From Cacajao melanocephalus (lineage: Eukaryota; Chordata; Mammalia; Primates; Pitheciidae): DNA of 64,000 nt. The stretch is from contig CAUYLG010051238.1 in the NCBI GenBank assembly GCA_963573385.1, positions 1 to 64,000 on the forward strand. The letters run 5' to 3'. Of this stretch, positions 35,396 through 50,440 are shown one piece after another; within the stretch, counting starts at the first letter, position 1, and each line of letters begins with the position of its first letter. The notes below the pieces were generated by a model that saw nothing but the letters and a program-made list of their open reading frames with translations, was not told the DNA's origin and ran no database searches. The translations under genes were made by a program, and so were the position numbers.

Positions 35396-35666
35396 AAAAA
35401 CTCAAACTGACAGCCAAGTGACCTTTCCCACTTCTGCAACTCTTTAAAAGCACCGGCACTTTTCTCATAACCACTCCAATTCTTAAAATGATTTTTTTAA
35501 GAGAATGAAGGGCTTAGGAGTAAGTGGCTTCTCATAATAGAACAGTAATAAAGGCTGGTATCGTAATAGTCATTTTCCAGCTATTTGTGCAGATGGATAC
35601 ATTCACAATGATGACATTCCAAGATGTAAATACTAGCTCTGTAGGTTTTTGCAGAGGTTGTTTTGC

Positions 35667-36038
<372 letters not shown>

Positions 36039-36757
36039 TAACAACAAAAGGTGGGCAAGTGAAAGAATTGATAAATGATCCAACTGTGATGTTATCTGTC
36101 CTAAACACTTTGCAACAGAGTTGAACGCATCAACAGCAATACATATTATGCACCAAAGCCGGGGACTGATGCATGTGGAGCCCCCGGGAACCCGTGCATG
36201 TTAGAAGGGCTCACTGCCTTGCTGCTGGCTTGGGCCAGGTAATGCCCAAAATAGGGTCTGTGTGGGTCTCCTCTCTTACTAGAATCATAGCAAGATTTTT
36301 TTTTCATTATCACCACCCACTTGGAAAGTAAATTTCATATTTTTCCACTCAATTTCCCAAAGGAAGTGGTGAGGTCTATCAACCAGGGGAAAATGGATAG
36401 TTGATAGACACACTTGAAAAAAAATGGATGGGATTCGGGCCCAAAATAGGGCACCTTGAAAATAGTGAAGGTTTTAAGCTGAATCGATTTCTGACCTTCC
36501 CTTGAAGCAGATCATAAGAACTTCAGGTTACAGATGCCCTCCCTATTCTCAGGGGAAAAGAGCATTTTCATCTGTGAAGAAGAGAAACTGGGTAAACAGG
36601 CCTTGCTGAACTTCCCCCACTTTCCTACTCTCAGCTCATCCCCTCTGTCCTATCACATTCTTCCATGACTCCTCATCAAACCCAATATTAAAACGCTCAG
36701 GTTTAAACATTTGAGTCTTTATTTCCTTACAAAAGCCCCTGGATCATGTAAAACTTA

Positions 36758-37291
<534 letters not shown>

Positions 37292-37443
37292 TTATACATG
37301 ATTTGCTTTCTCAGGATGAAGAAACAAGAGACTTGTCCGACACGGTCACTCCCTCTTGGCCAACAAGCATCAGTTTCCTGACACAAGCGTTTCCTGGGGG
37401 AGGGTTAAGGAGATCGGCTGTTTTCTAACCCGCTCCTGAGTCT

Positions 37444-37520
37444 GATGGTGTCTGGGTGACGTGATATTATCTGGGCGACGTGATATCATCCAGGCGATGG
37501 TGTCCGGGTGACATATCTCC
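37444..37520. repeat. small degenerate tandem repeat (~19 bp)
   Basis: Two adjacent near-identical units (ctgggtgacgtgatattat and ctgggcgacgtgatatcat, about 37452-37489) are followed by a degenerate unit and a further 'ccgggtgacat'. The segment 'gatggtgtcTgggtgac' also recurs about 50 bp on. Confidence 0.85.
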
Positions 37521-37929
37521 CACCTGGGACAGCAGCTGCTCAATCCATCTGGCACCTGCCTCCTGAGCTTTGCCTCCAGCACCCTCTACAGGAGCTTGTT
37601 AAGAACTGGATGCTGGGAACTAGGAGAAAACCCCTGTCCCCACTTACCTGGAACTGAGGAGGGACATTCAGTGATAAAACCAGACAAGTCCCACAAAAAC
37701 TGAAACAAGCTGATCACCCTAATACTTAAAAAAAATTGACCTACACTGGAGAATCTGGTGGGGACCCTGCACTATTAAATCTTCATAAATGTCTGGCTGA
37801 AGTTGGGGGATGGGGAGGGTATCTTAATCAAAGTCCCCAAGCCCTGTGAAGCAGCACAGTGTCCAATTCTGCAGCCCAAGCTGGGCCAAGAGCCTGGTGA
37901 CTTACAGAATTCCTCGTGAGTTGTGAATC

Positions 37930-38065
37930 ACTCTTAGCTTTCATTCATATACTTTAACTACTGAGCATCCTTTATATGCCAGGAACCCTCCTTGGCACCA
38001 GTAATAAAAGAGACAGTATGGCAGGGTCCCTGCCTTTCATCTGCTAGGGGAGGTATCTATACAAG
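37930..38065 (+). mobile_element. L2 LINE 3' fragment
   Basis: 'actactgagcatcctttata', 'tgccaggaaccctccttggc' and 'cagggtccctgcctttcatc' are typical L2 3' text. Confidence 0.7.
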
Positions 38066-38807
38066 TGGCAGGTGTCCAGTGGGCAAGTGCACCATGAATG
38101 AAAGGCCTTGCACGGATGTGTCCTGGAAATGCCCCTACGCTGCTGGTAGGTGGGAGCTTCTTGCCGCAGGCACCTAAACACAGCAGGAGCCACTTGGCAG
38201 GGGTCAGGCCAAGGGCTGCGCTGATGGGCGGGACGTGAAGATGAGTTGGGTCTAACCCTGTTCCATGGCTCCACCCCCTCTCTGCTGGGGCACCAGGGCA
38301 GAGCCCTGAAAAGACAAACAAAATCTTGGTTTGAAAGGTAAAAGAAATAATTAAATTTTCAGCTGCAGGAAGTTGGCTGAGTAAATTATGCTCCTAAAGG
38401 CATTTTGTGCTTTAAAGATGATGAGAAAGATTCTGTAGCCACGTGGGACCGTGCATATGCTACCAGACTAGGTTTCTTCAAAAAGTAAATGTGTATTAGG
38501 ATCATGCAATTAAATAAGCAATCAGATGAAGACTGGTTGGGAAAATAAACTAGATCCAATGTGTTCAGTGTTAAGATTATGGACAATCTTTTATTCTTCT
38601 CTTTTCAAAACTGGGTTTACTACAATTAAGTCATTTTTATAATAAAGAAGGCTAAACATCCTCAATGGTATAAAGGTCATATGTACAAAATTCTAATTTA
38701 AAAATGCAGTTTTTTAAAAAAAACTACTGCCATAAATTAAACCTGTTACCAAAGGAAAATAGAACAGCCCTGAATTATATGCTACTATGTACCCATAAGA
38801 TAATATT

Positions 38808-39090
38808 TTTTTTTCAGACAGAGTCTCTGTCACCAGGCCGGACTGCTATGGCACGATCTCGGCTTCCACAACTTCCACCTCCCAGATTCAAGCGATTCTC
38901 CTGTCTCAGTCTCCCGAGTAGCTGGGATTACAGGCATGCACCACCATGCCCCGCTAATCTTCGCATTTTTTAGTAGAGAGCGTGTTTTGCCATGTTGGAC
39001 AGGCTGGTCTCAAACTCCTGGCCTCAAGTGATCTACCTACCTCAGCCTCCCATAGTTCTGGGATTACAGGAATGAGCCACCACACCCAGA
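38808..39090 (-). mobile_element. Alu (antisense)
   Basis: It runs from a T-run and 'cagacagagtctctgtcacc' to 'ccaccacacccag', followed by A-rich sequence. Confidence 0.92.
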
Positions 39091-40108
39091 AAAAAAAAAC
39101 TTTTTTTTAAGTTATCCAGGAACAAAAAAAGAAAAAAAAAAAGGCTGCACAAGGGAATTAATTCTCCTTTCAACTCATGGGGCGTAATTATTTTGTCCAT
39201 CTTCCCACCCTACTGGTGCCAAAGGTGGCATTGGAACACCCAGGCCAGAAGGGAATCCACCACCCAAATCGTGCCAGATTAGCTGAGCTGCCTCCAGGCA
39301 GGCTGGGAAAGGTAATCAGAGGCTGGTGTCCTTCCAAGAGATGATCTTTGAAGGATAACAAATACAGGCTGCCACCAAAATGAAGAGATGGAGACTGATG
39401 CCCCAGCACTGCCAGGCAAGCAGCAGCGTCCCACAGCACAGGTTGTGCCCAATGACTAAGAAGGGAGAGCAGCCTCGGGGCAGGTTCTCAGCTGCAGAGG
39501 GCCCAACTCTCGGGATCAGAGATGGGTCCCTGGCTACCTCACAGCCCCTCACGCCACCGGCCCCAATGACCCCCCACTCCTTGATATTTCACAAAAGGCT
39601 TGAGATTGTGCAAATGTTAAAGACAGGACACTTCCTGTTTGTCCAGTTTCAAACCTCTACAGATGTCAGTGAAATGACAATGCATTAAGTTCCCCACCCA
39701 GGGCTCTTCCCAGCACCTAAGGCTTCTCCCCAGGGATGACTGGGTCTTGGTTGAGCAGAAGGAAGTAGGTATTGACCTGTAGGAAATTTGAATAGTTGTT
39801 AAATCAACTCTGTTCATTTAGAAACACGGTTCTTGGGTCAGAGGTGGCTGCTCCTGGAGGTGGTCCCATCCCTTCACTCTTTGTGGCACGCCCTACTCTA
39901 CACCCCCAGAAAGAAAGAGCTGGAATACATCTGTGTAGAATTCTTCTGGCCTCACCCTGAAAACCAACCCTCTCCCAACCTGGTAGACTGGGTAGATTTC
40001 TAAACTGCCAGAAACTACCAAGATTTCTACCCCCTTCCTCCCACCTAAACCAGCAAACTGGTCTGTCATTACCAGGTGCCCTGGCTAGGTGTCCCCTGAG
40101 CCCACGGT

Positions 40109-40156
40109 TCTGAAAGAGCTGAAATCTGATCCTGATGAGATTTCAGCTCTTTCAGA
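40109..40156. repeat. perfect 19-bp inverted repeat (hairpin)
   Basis: tctgaaagagctgaaatct at 40109-40127 is the exact reverse complement of 40138-40156, with a 10-nt spacer. It is not part of a recognised repeat family. Confidence 0.97.
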
Positions 40157-40964
40157 TTCCTGGGAGGAATCTGCTATGGATGCTTCTTCCAGCTCTCTCC
40201 TCAGCCTCTTCTTGGAAAGCAAACAGCCTCTTCTCCAGGAAAGTAAATGGTAGACAGAGGCCATGCTCTGAGATCCAGTGACAGATCTTTTCCTTGTGTT
40301 CATGCAGTTCTCACTGATGGCTTAATGAAGAGCCAAGTGATGGGGGAAACTCAGAGGTGAAGGAGACCTAGGTTCAGCCCCAAGGAGTTAGATTCTTGGA
40401 GAGAGAAGAAAGAAATGAATAAAGATCTCTGGCAGGTGTTGTCATGTGCACGGACCTCTGAGCCAGGGGAGCTCAGAGAGGGAAGATGGGCGCTTCTAAG
40501 TGAAGGCCTCATGGAAGCATGGCATCTGAGCAGCCGGAAGAGGGCAGTGGAGGCGGAAAGAAGGGCATTTCACGAGGGAGTGAAGGCTCTGTGGGAAAAG
40601 TCACAGCAGAGATGGGAAGGAGCAGAGATCAACCAGAAAGACAGGAGGGGCTGGCCGGCACAGCGTGGGAGACTCGCAGGGCTCTGATCCCCAGCCCAGA
40701 CTGAATCTAGGATTAACTCATCACACTTGTCTGGGAGGCGTAAGAATGGGCCTTGGAGTGCCTGAGAGGGAGAGGGACCCTGTGTACCCAGGCTCATCCT
40801 CAGCCCTGCTGGCCTGCCAAATGGCCCTGGGCTTGATCTCTGCCAAACAAAGTGAATGCTGCCCCTTCAATCCTGGCCTCCCTGATCACCAGCTTCTCCT
40901 CTAGCCCCAGTTTCCTAATCCCCAGCCAAAAGCCCCAGGAGACAGGAGAGGGCCACCTAATCCC

Positions 40965-41196
40965 CCCTTCCCAGCAAGTCCCTGTCTGTTCTCAGTTCAA
41001 GTAGGCCACACTACTGCCTTTCCCAAAGGGCGATGGAAACAAGGACCTGAATTCCTGGGACCATCTCAATTTCAAATACGCTGCCCCCCGGCACCTTGGA
41101 CCTTCACACTTGCCCGATCGTGTGTTGCTGATTTTTAGTGCGGAGCATGCAGTCGCCAGAGCAGGGGGCCCTGGACTGGGAGACTCTGCCCTGGGA
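40965..41196 (+). repeat. local direct duplication, copy A
   Basis: This segment matches 43869-44120 over its whole length, from 'ccttcccagcaagt' through 'accttcacacttgccc', 'tcgtgtgttgctga' and 'tttagtgcggagcatg' to 'gggagactctgccctggga'. Small indels separate the copies. Confidence 0.93.
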
Positions 41197-43045
41197 CTCG
41201 GCATCAGGGCTCCACCCAACGGTGAGGCTGCCGTGGTTCTGTCTAGCACTCCCTCCCCTTCCCTCCCCACCACCCCTCCATTCCATCCCCGCACTGTGTT
41301 TGTGTCCATGTCTGTCTGCATCAGAACTGCCTCCTCTTAGAGAACAAGGGCTCCACCACATTTGCCTCCAGATTCTCCCTGCTTCCCAGCGGCCAGTTGC
41401 CTATCTTGAGCTGTCAATGAAATCTGCTAAACAACAAGAACAGTTGGAAACATGCCTGCTGGACTCTGGGGAAGACACCACTGTCCTGGCAGTGGACGCT
41501 GCAACTGGGAGCTCTCAGTTGGGAGAGCTTGAGCCTTGGAGTGGGCGATCCCCAATAGCCAGGAGGGTCCTGTGGTTGGGAGAGATCAGCGGATGCTGAA
41601 TCAGTGCTGAGAAGTCCAGCTCCTCCACCTTCTGTGGCCGAAGGGCTCCACCCAGAGGACAGTCAGCTTGATCCCAGTTCACCCAGACCATTCTCCACTG
41701 GGTGTAGAGAAGCCTCTGCCCAGCTTTCCTGATGAAACTCAGAAACCCCCAGTGCCTCTTCAGAATGACTCTGCAAAATACATCCTTCTGCCAGAAGAGC
41801 TAGTCCCCAGCCCTTGCCTCCAGCCCCAGGAATACCCCCTGTCTGTAAATGAGAGTGGAATTGGAGCAGCTCAGAATTCTGCCTCCCACCTGGGGGAGCT
41901 CTGAGAACCAAATGAGGCCAGCTGTGGATGAGAGCAAGCTACAAAAAAGTACACAGCGCTGCTCAAAGCCTAGGGGGTTTTTGGTTGTTGTCTGCAAGGC
42001 AAGAGGTGCTTTAAGAAAATTCTCCCCTCCTGTTTTCACTTCCTCTTCTCTCTCTTAACCCTTGGAAGGGAAAATCCTACAAAGATTAGCAGCTGATGTG
42101 TGAAAGAACCAAAACAATGTTCTTCTAGTTGCATTTTAACAGTATTTTCTGGCAGCCACCACAGGACTGGGTTCTGATGTTCCCAGCTCAAGGCCAGAAA
42201 GCATCACTGGATCAAAATGAAGTGTGCAGTTGGAAGAGACCTCAAAGGCCCTGCAGTCCAATGCACCAACACGCTGCCCTGTTAAAGTATGTCAAAGTGC
42301 GCCCTGGAGCGTGGCTGCCGCCAGGTGAAGGGTGAGCACTACCACATCGGCAGCCCTCTGGAGGACATTGGCTCCGGGTTATGCTGAACCACATGGCCTG
42401 TGGCAGGGCCCGGGTTGTATCTCAGTGGCGCAGAGAACCCAGAGATGCCCTCATCCTGCCCAGCCTTGTTGTGATTCCTCCTCTCACAGTAAGTTCCCAG
42501 GGGAGCCAGGCCTAGGAGCTCATGAGAGGAAATGGGAGTCAAAGTCCCACTGCAGTCCCCAGCTGCACCCACACCAGGGCAGTCGCTGAGCTCTGGGAAC
42601 CATTCCTAGACTAACTGGCCTTCATCATAACAAATCTTTGTGCTGCACATGGTGGAAGGCCCTGGGGTGAGCAAAACCGGGAGCAACTAGTAAGAGAGAA
42701 GGACGTGTTCAGAGGATCTGGAAAGTGGGAAAATGAGGTGTGAAGAGTGTGGCTGAAAGGTGGCCCCAGCACGCCTCTGAGAGACACCAAGCTGTGACAC
42801 ACGCTCACACTCTGCCCTGGTGCTGCCTCACACCTCCCCAGCCTGACGAAAGCCTGCCCTGCTGTCAGGACGCAGCCCAAATGTGGCTTCCTCTGCATTT
42901 CCCAGCATCTCCACTTCCAGATAGGGACAGGTGCTCTCGTGTCTGTGGCTTAGACCGTCTGTGTCTTCTACCGAAGAATGTGTTCCCAGCCTGAGTCACC
43001 AGTGTCCCCCAGAGCCTGGCTCATGACAAGCACTGAAGAAATATT

Positions 43046-43394
<349 letters not shown>

Positions 43395-43639
43395 TAATAT
43401 GTTACAGAAAAGGGGCTGGGCATCTATGAATGAATGAAGGCAGAAAGGAATATCAGATGGTTATAGGGCTCACATACGGCCAGCGCTAAGACCAGGTGCC
43501 CTATCTCCCACTGCTTAAGTTTCCCACAGAGCTTCACAGAGAAGCAACCACTTCACTGGAAAGACCAAGTCAACTCAACCCTTGAGAGTCACTCATACAA
43601 TAATTTTTTTTTCTTTAATCATCCAGCCCGAAATGTCAT

Positions 43640-43765
43640 CATACAATAAACATTTACTGAGCTCCTATAATGCACCAGGCTGTGTTCTAAGTGCTGGGGA
43701 CACATCAATGTACAAAACACAAAGCCCCCTGCCTTAGGGAATTTCCATCCAGTGGAGAATGAGGC
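43640..43765 (+). mobile_element. L2 LINE 3' fragment
   Basis: 'aaacatttactgagctccta', 'caccaggctgtgttctaagt', 'gctggggacacatcaatgta' is classic L2 3' sequence. Confidence 0.8.
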
Positions 43766-43868
43766 GGAATGTGTCTGCTGTGACATGCACACTTGTTCTT
43801 TCCGCTCATACCTTCCCCCTCCCCGCTAGTGATCCTGCCTCCTTCCGAGAGAAACTGCACCTTGATTT

Positions 43869-44120
43869 CCCCTTCCCAGCAAGTGCCCTGCCTGTTCTCA
43901 GTTCAACTAATCCACACGACTGCCTTTCCCCAAAGGGAAGTGGGAACAGGGACTTGAATTCCTGGTCTCATTGCCCTTTGGGAATTTCAATTTCAGATAC
44001 GCTGGCCCCCCTTAGCGCCTTGGACCTTCACACTTGCCCAGTCGTGTGTTGCTGACTTTTAGTGCGGAGCATGTGGTCACCAGAGCAGAGGGCCTTGAGC
44101 TGGGAGACTCTGCCCTGGGA
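43869..44120 (+). repeat. local direct duplication, copy B
   Basis: Second copy of the 40965-41196 block, same orientation, 2.9 kb away. It carries about 20 extra bases near 43970 ('cattgccctttgggaattt'). Confidence 0.93.
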
Positions 44121-44139
44121 CAGTGTCTTCCAGAGGGAT

Positions 44140-45590
44140 AAGGGATGAATGAGTCATGAAGGGTAACCAGAAGGGGGAAATGGGGTCATTGCTCTCATCA
44201 GTGGCAGATTCAGGGGAGGTGCTACTTTTGCTTCCTGGTCCTCAGATCTCACTCTGCATCCGCTGACAGTGTCTTCTGCCTTTGGGTGGAACTGGCCCTC
44301 CTGTTTTAATTTAAGTGAATTAAATAGAATCGGCTTTCATAATTGGATGATGCAGAAATGTCCTGACAGTCACTTCGCCCGGGGCAGCTTGCCAGCTCTG
44401 GGCCTTTGGCATGTCCTGATTCCCAGTTTCCTCCTCAGGTGCGTCACTAGCTTCTCTGGCTACCTGGTTTCCAGCAAGGAGTCTGTTAGCACTCACACCT
44501 GTTTTCCTGCACGCATTTGGAGAGGAGGTTGCCAGGCTCCAGGATAACAGTTTGCTGGAATGTGGGCACTGTTCTTAGGTAGCATTGCCCACTTTCCCGG
44601 GTGGCATGGCTGTCTCACTAGGCAGTGGAGGCGGGTGCTGAAAGGCTCTGAGAAACTCACTTGCACAGAATGAGGGGGTGTGAGTCAGCTTTAGAGACTT
44701 GGCCAATATGGTTTTCCCACAGAGAAAGGCACTTAGCGCACTCTCAATAAAGACTCGTTAATTTGAAAAAAAAAAAAAAAAGATACAAAATGCATGAGAA
44801 GAACTAAGTAATCATGTGGTGAATGGTTGCAAAGCAATATTATAGCAAATCATCTTTTTAAAAATAAAACTTGCTTTGTTTTATTTAATAATATACCTTC
44901 TAGCAAATGACCTTCTCTGAATTAGGTTTTCATGATGTGGATTTCTTAAAGGTTCAAAGTGAATTGCATCCTTCCTGAATCCTCCCTAAAGTGGAGCGGC
45001 TGGTGGCTCCTGAAAGTGGCAATCATCTTTACATAATCCTTTTCACAACCACAGCACAAGGGAGGGGTGTCAGTATGCTCCCCGACACCAGAAGAAAGCC
45101 TTATGATTCTGCAATCACGGGGAATTCAAAAGAGATAGTGTTGTGCTGTACAGTCCGCATTTCATAGTTAATAAGTAATATCCTCTTCACTCCTTTTCTT
45201 TTTCCGCCAGTAAATTGAGCTTGGCAGGCCTGCTATTTTCCTTATAATGCCAACTGATGAAATCACCTCCCAAATGTGCACCATCGTCATTAACACAAGT
45301 GTCTCAGAAGGAGCTGCAGAAGATGGCCTTCCTCCCCCTGCAACTGAGAACAGACAGGTGCCACTCTACATCAAAAAGCCAGTTCAAAGAATCAGATATG
45401 ACAAAGTGTTAGGTTGAAAACTTGCACACGAACATAAATCTTGCTCTTCCGGGCAACAAGCAGACTCACGTGCATATTCATCACTGTTCCCAGTTGCTCT
45501 TGGGTAGAATAAATCTGTCCCTGGACTCATTTGTTCAGCAAAAGGGATCTGGTAAGGCTCCTAAGACTTTATTTTTCATTTCTCTTAGTT
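44140..45590. other. unique intergenic DNA, possible retrocopy 3' end
   Basis: Non-repetitive sequence. An AATAAA (44746-44751) followed 15 nt later by 16 A residues (44766-44781) looks like the 3' end of a polyadenylated transcript copied into DNA. No coding frame upstream is recognisable. Confidence 0.45.
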
Positions 45591-45611
45591 AGTTAGTTAG
45601 TTAGTTAGTTA

Positions 45612-45612
<1 letters not shown>
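45584..45612. repeat. (TTAG)n microsatellite
   Basis: About seven TTAG units precede the head of an inverted Alu; probably grew from the Alu tail. Confidence 0.9.
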
Positions 45613-45912
<300 letters not shown>

Positions 45913-46235
45913 TAGAAATAGTTGTCTTGTCCTCTAGTAAGAAACCCCCAAAGATAGCTGTAATTCTGACTGGTTTGCTCACTTGGGAATGGGTTGTTTT
46001 GGATGTAGCATTGCAGCTGACATCTCTGTATTTCTAAACTGTTTTGTGAGATTTCTCTGTCAAATCACAAGTCATTGCCACGTTCCTCTTCCTCCACTTG
46101 CACAATACAGCAAATGAAACCTAAGTCTCTGCTGGCTTTAGAAACACAACTTGAAAGGCTCGGTTATTGAAATTAACAGTGATAAGCATTTTTTTCCCTA
46201 TTGAATCACCTATTGGATCATTCAAAATTCACAGT

Positions 46236-46502
46236 GGGGCCAGGCTCAGTGGCTCATGCCTGTAATTCCAGCATTTGTGGAGGCCAAGGCTGGAGATTTC
46301 TTGAGCCCAGGAGTTTGAGATCAGCCTTGGCAAAATAGAGAGATCCCATCTCTACAAAAAAAAAAAAAAATGATTAGCTGGGCCTGGTGGCGAGAGCCTG
46401 TATTCCCAGCTACTCAGGAGGCTGGGGTGGGAGGATTGATTGAGGCCAGGAGGTCCAGGCTGCAGTGAGCCGAGATTGTGCCACTGCACTCCAGCCTGGG
46501 AC
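46236..46502 (+). mobile_element. Alu, 3' truncated (sense)
   Basis: Starts 'ggccaggctcagtggctca' and stops abruptly at 'cactccagcctggga' without a poly(A) tail, continuing into a CT-rich tract. Confidence 0.9.
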
Positions 46503-46769
46503 TTGTGCTCTCTCCCTGCTCTCTCTGCCTCTTCTCTCCCCTAGAAGCCCTCCTGATCCAACCTGAACTTCCTCCTTTAGATCCTTCAGCCTTCACTATG
46601 AAACAAGATGAGTCTTTATCACTAAGTCCCTTTCTCTTTGTTTTACCAATGACTTCTCCTCAACTGGGATGAAGGGTGGGGAAGGAAAGAGGGGAGTGAG
46701 GGAAGTAAGTGATTGGGAAAGCAATAATCACTAATCACTAAGAGTCACTCATGAAAAAGCAGCATCTCA

Positions 46770-47066
<297 letters not shown>

Positions 47067-47700
47067 TTAAAACTATGAAGTATTCATCGAGTTCAGTCTC
47101 ACCCTGCAGAGTCAGATTTTGACTTTCCATTGCCCCCATAGGGTCTAATTGAGACTCTGATTAGTCAGACATAAATCATGGAGCCGGCTCATTCTTGGGA
47201 CCCTGCAGGACTTCTCAGAAGCAGCAGCACTCTCTCATCCACAGTCTGTTTCCCTCACCACCCCCCCTACCAGCACACACAAAATTAACATGTTCTTTTA
47301 AGTGTAATCAATCTGATTCTGAGAACTGTTCTGATTGGTTGCAGTTTGCTGAAGTGTAACCAACTACTGTTGCCCTTGGAGCTCACATGGTTCCCTCCCA
47401 TGAGGCTGCTACTTCTCCATTCCAGTCTTGGCTAATGAAAACCCCTCTCTCCACTGGTTAAACACATTCAATATACCCTTATCATGGACCAAGAGGCAGG
47501 CATTAAAGGTGACGTTGTGGTAGAATATTTAATAGCTCCTGATATGTCTGTTATATAAAAGTAGTTTACAAAACAATAGATGTTATAAAATATAAACCTA
47601 TTTTAAGGTTTTTTTTCATGGACAGATATGGTCATCTCTGAAGGGTTTTTATTTTCCTTCTTGTGCTTTTCAACATTTCACAACGTTTTACAATGAGAAA

Positions 47701-48007
47701 TTTTTTTTTTTTTTGAGACAGACAGGGTCTCACTCTGTTGCCCAGTCTGGAGTGCAGTGGCATGATTACAGCTCTCTGTAGCTTCAACCTTCTAGGTTGC
47801 TCAAGCAGTCCTCCCATTTCAGTCTCCCAAGTAGCCGTGAGCACAGGCATGCACTACTATGCCTGGTTAATTTATGTATTAATTTTTGTAGAGACTGGGT
47901 CTTGCTATGTTGCCCAAGCTGGTCTCGAACTCCTGGGCTCAAGCAATTATCCTGCCTTGGCCTCCCAAAGTGTTGGGATTACTGGCATGAACCACTGCAC
48001 CTGGCCA
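47701..48007 (-). mobile_element. Alu (AluJ-like, antisense)
   Basis: It runs from a T-run and 'gagacagacagggtctcact' to 'accactgcacctggccac'. Confidence 0.93.
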
Positions 48008-48049
48008 CAGTGGGTACTTCTGTAACGGAACACATGTGAAAAGAAAGCA

Positions 48050-48728
<679 letters not shown>

Positions 48729-49026
48729 CCCATCTTTCAAAGATCATCTCCAATGCCAGCCCTGCCATGAAACTGCCCCTCATTCTCAAACTTCACCCAC
48801 TCCCAGCCTTCGGTGGCTATGGCCTGTGGGTCGTTTGGCCTTGTTTAGAGTAACCTTTGCTTACCCTTCTCCCCTGCTAAGCTTCCTAAGAGTGAGGGCT
48901 GGGTCTCATTTGTCTTCTTTAATTCCACCACTACTTGTCTGGATGTCTGGGAGGGCTCATTAGAGGCTGCTGAAAAAATGAGAGACCGGCTTTCCTGGGA
49001 TGCCAGCATGGGGTCAGATGCTTCAT

Positions 49027-49137
49027 GGTGCTAGTGCTGGTGCTGGTGTGTGTGCCTGTGTGAGTATGTATGTATATGCGTATGTGTATATGTGTGTGCA
49101 TATGTGAATGTGTGTGTGTGTGTGTGTGTGTGTGTGT
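49027..49137. repeat. (TG)n microsatellite with degenerate flank
   Basis: About 14 pure TG units follow 80 bp of TG/TATG-rich sequence. It is a likely length polymorphism. Confidence 0.92.
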
Positions 49138-49469
49138 TGAGGGAGGTGTGGTCATTGAGGAGGACCCCACCTCTTACCTATGGTGTGATTTTTGGGGTCA
49201 GTCACACTTCACACCCAAGCCTCAGCAGTTTACAAAGCATTCTCATGTATATTCTCTCATTTGGTTGCCATAACAATCCACCAAGGTTACATATCATTTC
49301 CTCCTGTTCACGGGTGATGTAACCATCCTCAGAACAGGTGCAGAACAACACGTTTAATGATGAAAACTTCACAACGATAAGGGCAGGAATGTGCTGAGTG
49401 CCCGGCGCCACACCCAACGGCTGCATGCCTCGTCCCCATTCATCCTCAAGACGAGCCCGAGGAGGAGGA

Positions 49470-49565
49470 ATATTTTACAGGTAAGGAAACTGAGGCTCAG
49501 ATGGGTTGCCTGAGATTACACAGCTCAGAAAGGATAGAGCTGGAACTGAAACTCAGGCTGATAGA
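49470..49565 (-). mobile_element. MIR SINE (antisense)
   Basis: 'ggtaaggaaactgaggctca', 'gattacacagctcagaaagg' is the reverse-complement MIR core. Confidence 0.75.
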
Positions 49566-50011
49566 TCCTCAGCCCCCACTCAGAATCACAATGCATGCTG
49601 TCCTCTTCCCCACGTAAATAAGTCTGTGGAGGGGGCTAAACATGGGGCACAAACAGATATTGCTCCAAAATTCAGAGGCTGAGTTGGTCTGGAAAGGCTT
49701 CTGACACAAGGTGAGAGTTGACACAGCTGAGTAGAGAGGCTGCGGTGGGGCCAGCCTGCCCCCACCTCCTCCCAGTGCTCCTTGCAGTGAAGAGTCTCAC
49801 AAGTCAGGTTCAACCACCCAATCCAATCCCCCACACCCCGCAGGACCCCCCAGCATGTACTGGCCACGACACTGGGAGGCGAAGGGACACAAAGAGAGTA
49901 TTAATAGAAGGTCCCTCCTTCTCAGGGGCCGTCTCCTAGGGAGGGCAGGTGGGTGCATCATAATAGTGACCTCAGCAGACATGAATCAATTACACTACCA
50001 TCACTTTAAAG

Positions 50012-50311
50012 TTTTTTGTTTTTTGTTTTTTTTGAGACAGAGTCTTGCTCTGTTGCCCAGCCTGGAGTACACTGACGTGATCTTGGCTCACTGCAACCTC
50101 TGCCTCCCAGGTTCAAGTGATTCTCCTGCCTCAGCCTCCTGAGTAGCTGGCATTACAGGTGCGTGCCACCATGCCCCGCTAATTATTTTGCATTTTTAGT
50201 AGAGACGGGGTTTCACCATGTTGGTCGGGCTGGTCTTGAACTCCTGCCCTTGTGATCCTCCTGCCTCTCAAAGTGCTGGGATTACGGGCGTGAGCCACCG
50301 TGCCCAGCCAC
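50012..50311 (-). mobile_element. Alu (AluS-like, antisense)
   Basis: It runs from a (GTTTTTT)n head to 'accgtgcccagcc'; flanks 'cactttaa' are repeated. Confidence 0.94.
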
Positions 50312-50324
50312 ACTTTAATGTTCT

Positions 50325-50440
50325 ATCCAGGGCTTCGAGGGCAGCGGTCTGGTACCGATTCTGCCACTATTTGTCTAGGAGACTTTAGGCAAATCACAGC
50401 CCATCTTGCGGCTTCAACTTCCTCACCTGGAAATGGAGTC
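50325..50440 (+). mobile_element. MIR SINE fragment
   Basis: 'gattctgccactatttgtct', 'gactttaggcaaatcacagc' and 'cttcctcacctggaaatgga' follow the MIR consensus layout. Confidence 0.65.

Larger units (their letters stand above)
39180..43045. other. GC-rich intergenic block without Alu
   Basis: A 3.9-kb stretch of mainly unique, moderately GC-rich DNA. It holds a perfect hairpin (40109-40156) and one copy of a local duplication (40965-41196). Several open frames of 70-150 codons overlap on both strands without splice or start support. No gene is called. Confidence 0.6.

Noticed and set aside
41138..41599. 153-codon frame in GC-rich intergenic DNA
   Set aside because: Overlapping frames of similar size occur on both strands, and part lies in the duplicated block whose second copy does not keep the frame.
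48931..49170. His/Thr repeat protein on the minus strand
   Set aside because: It is the translation of the (TG)n microsatellite.
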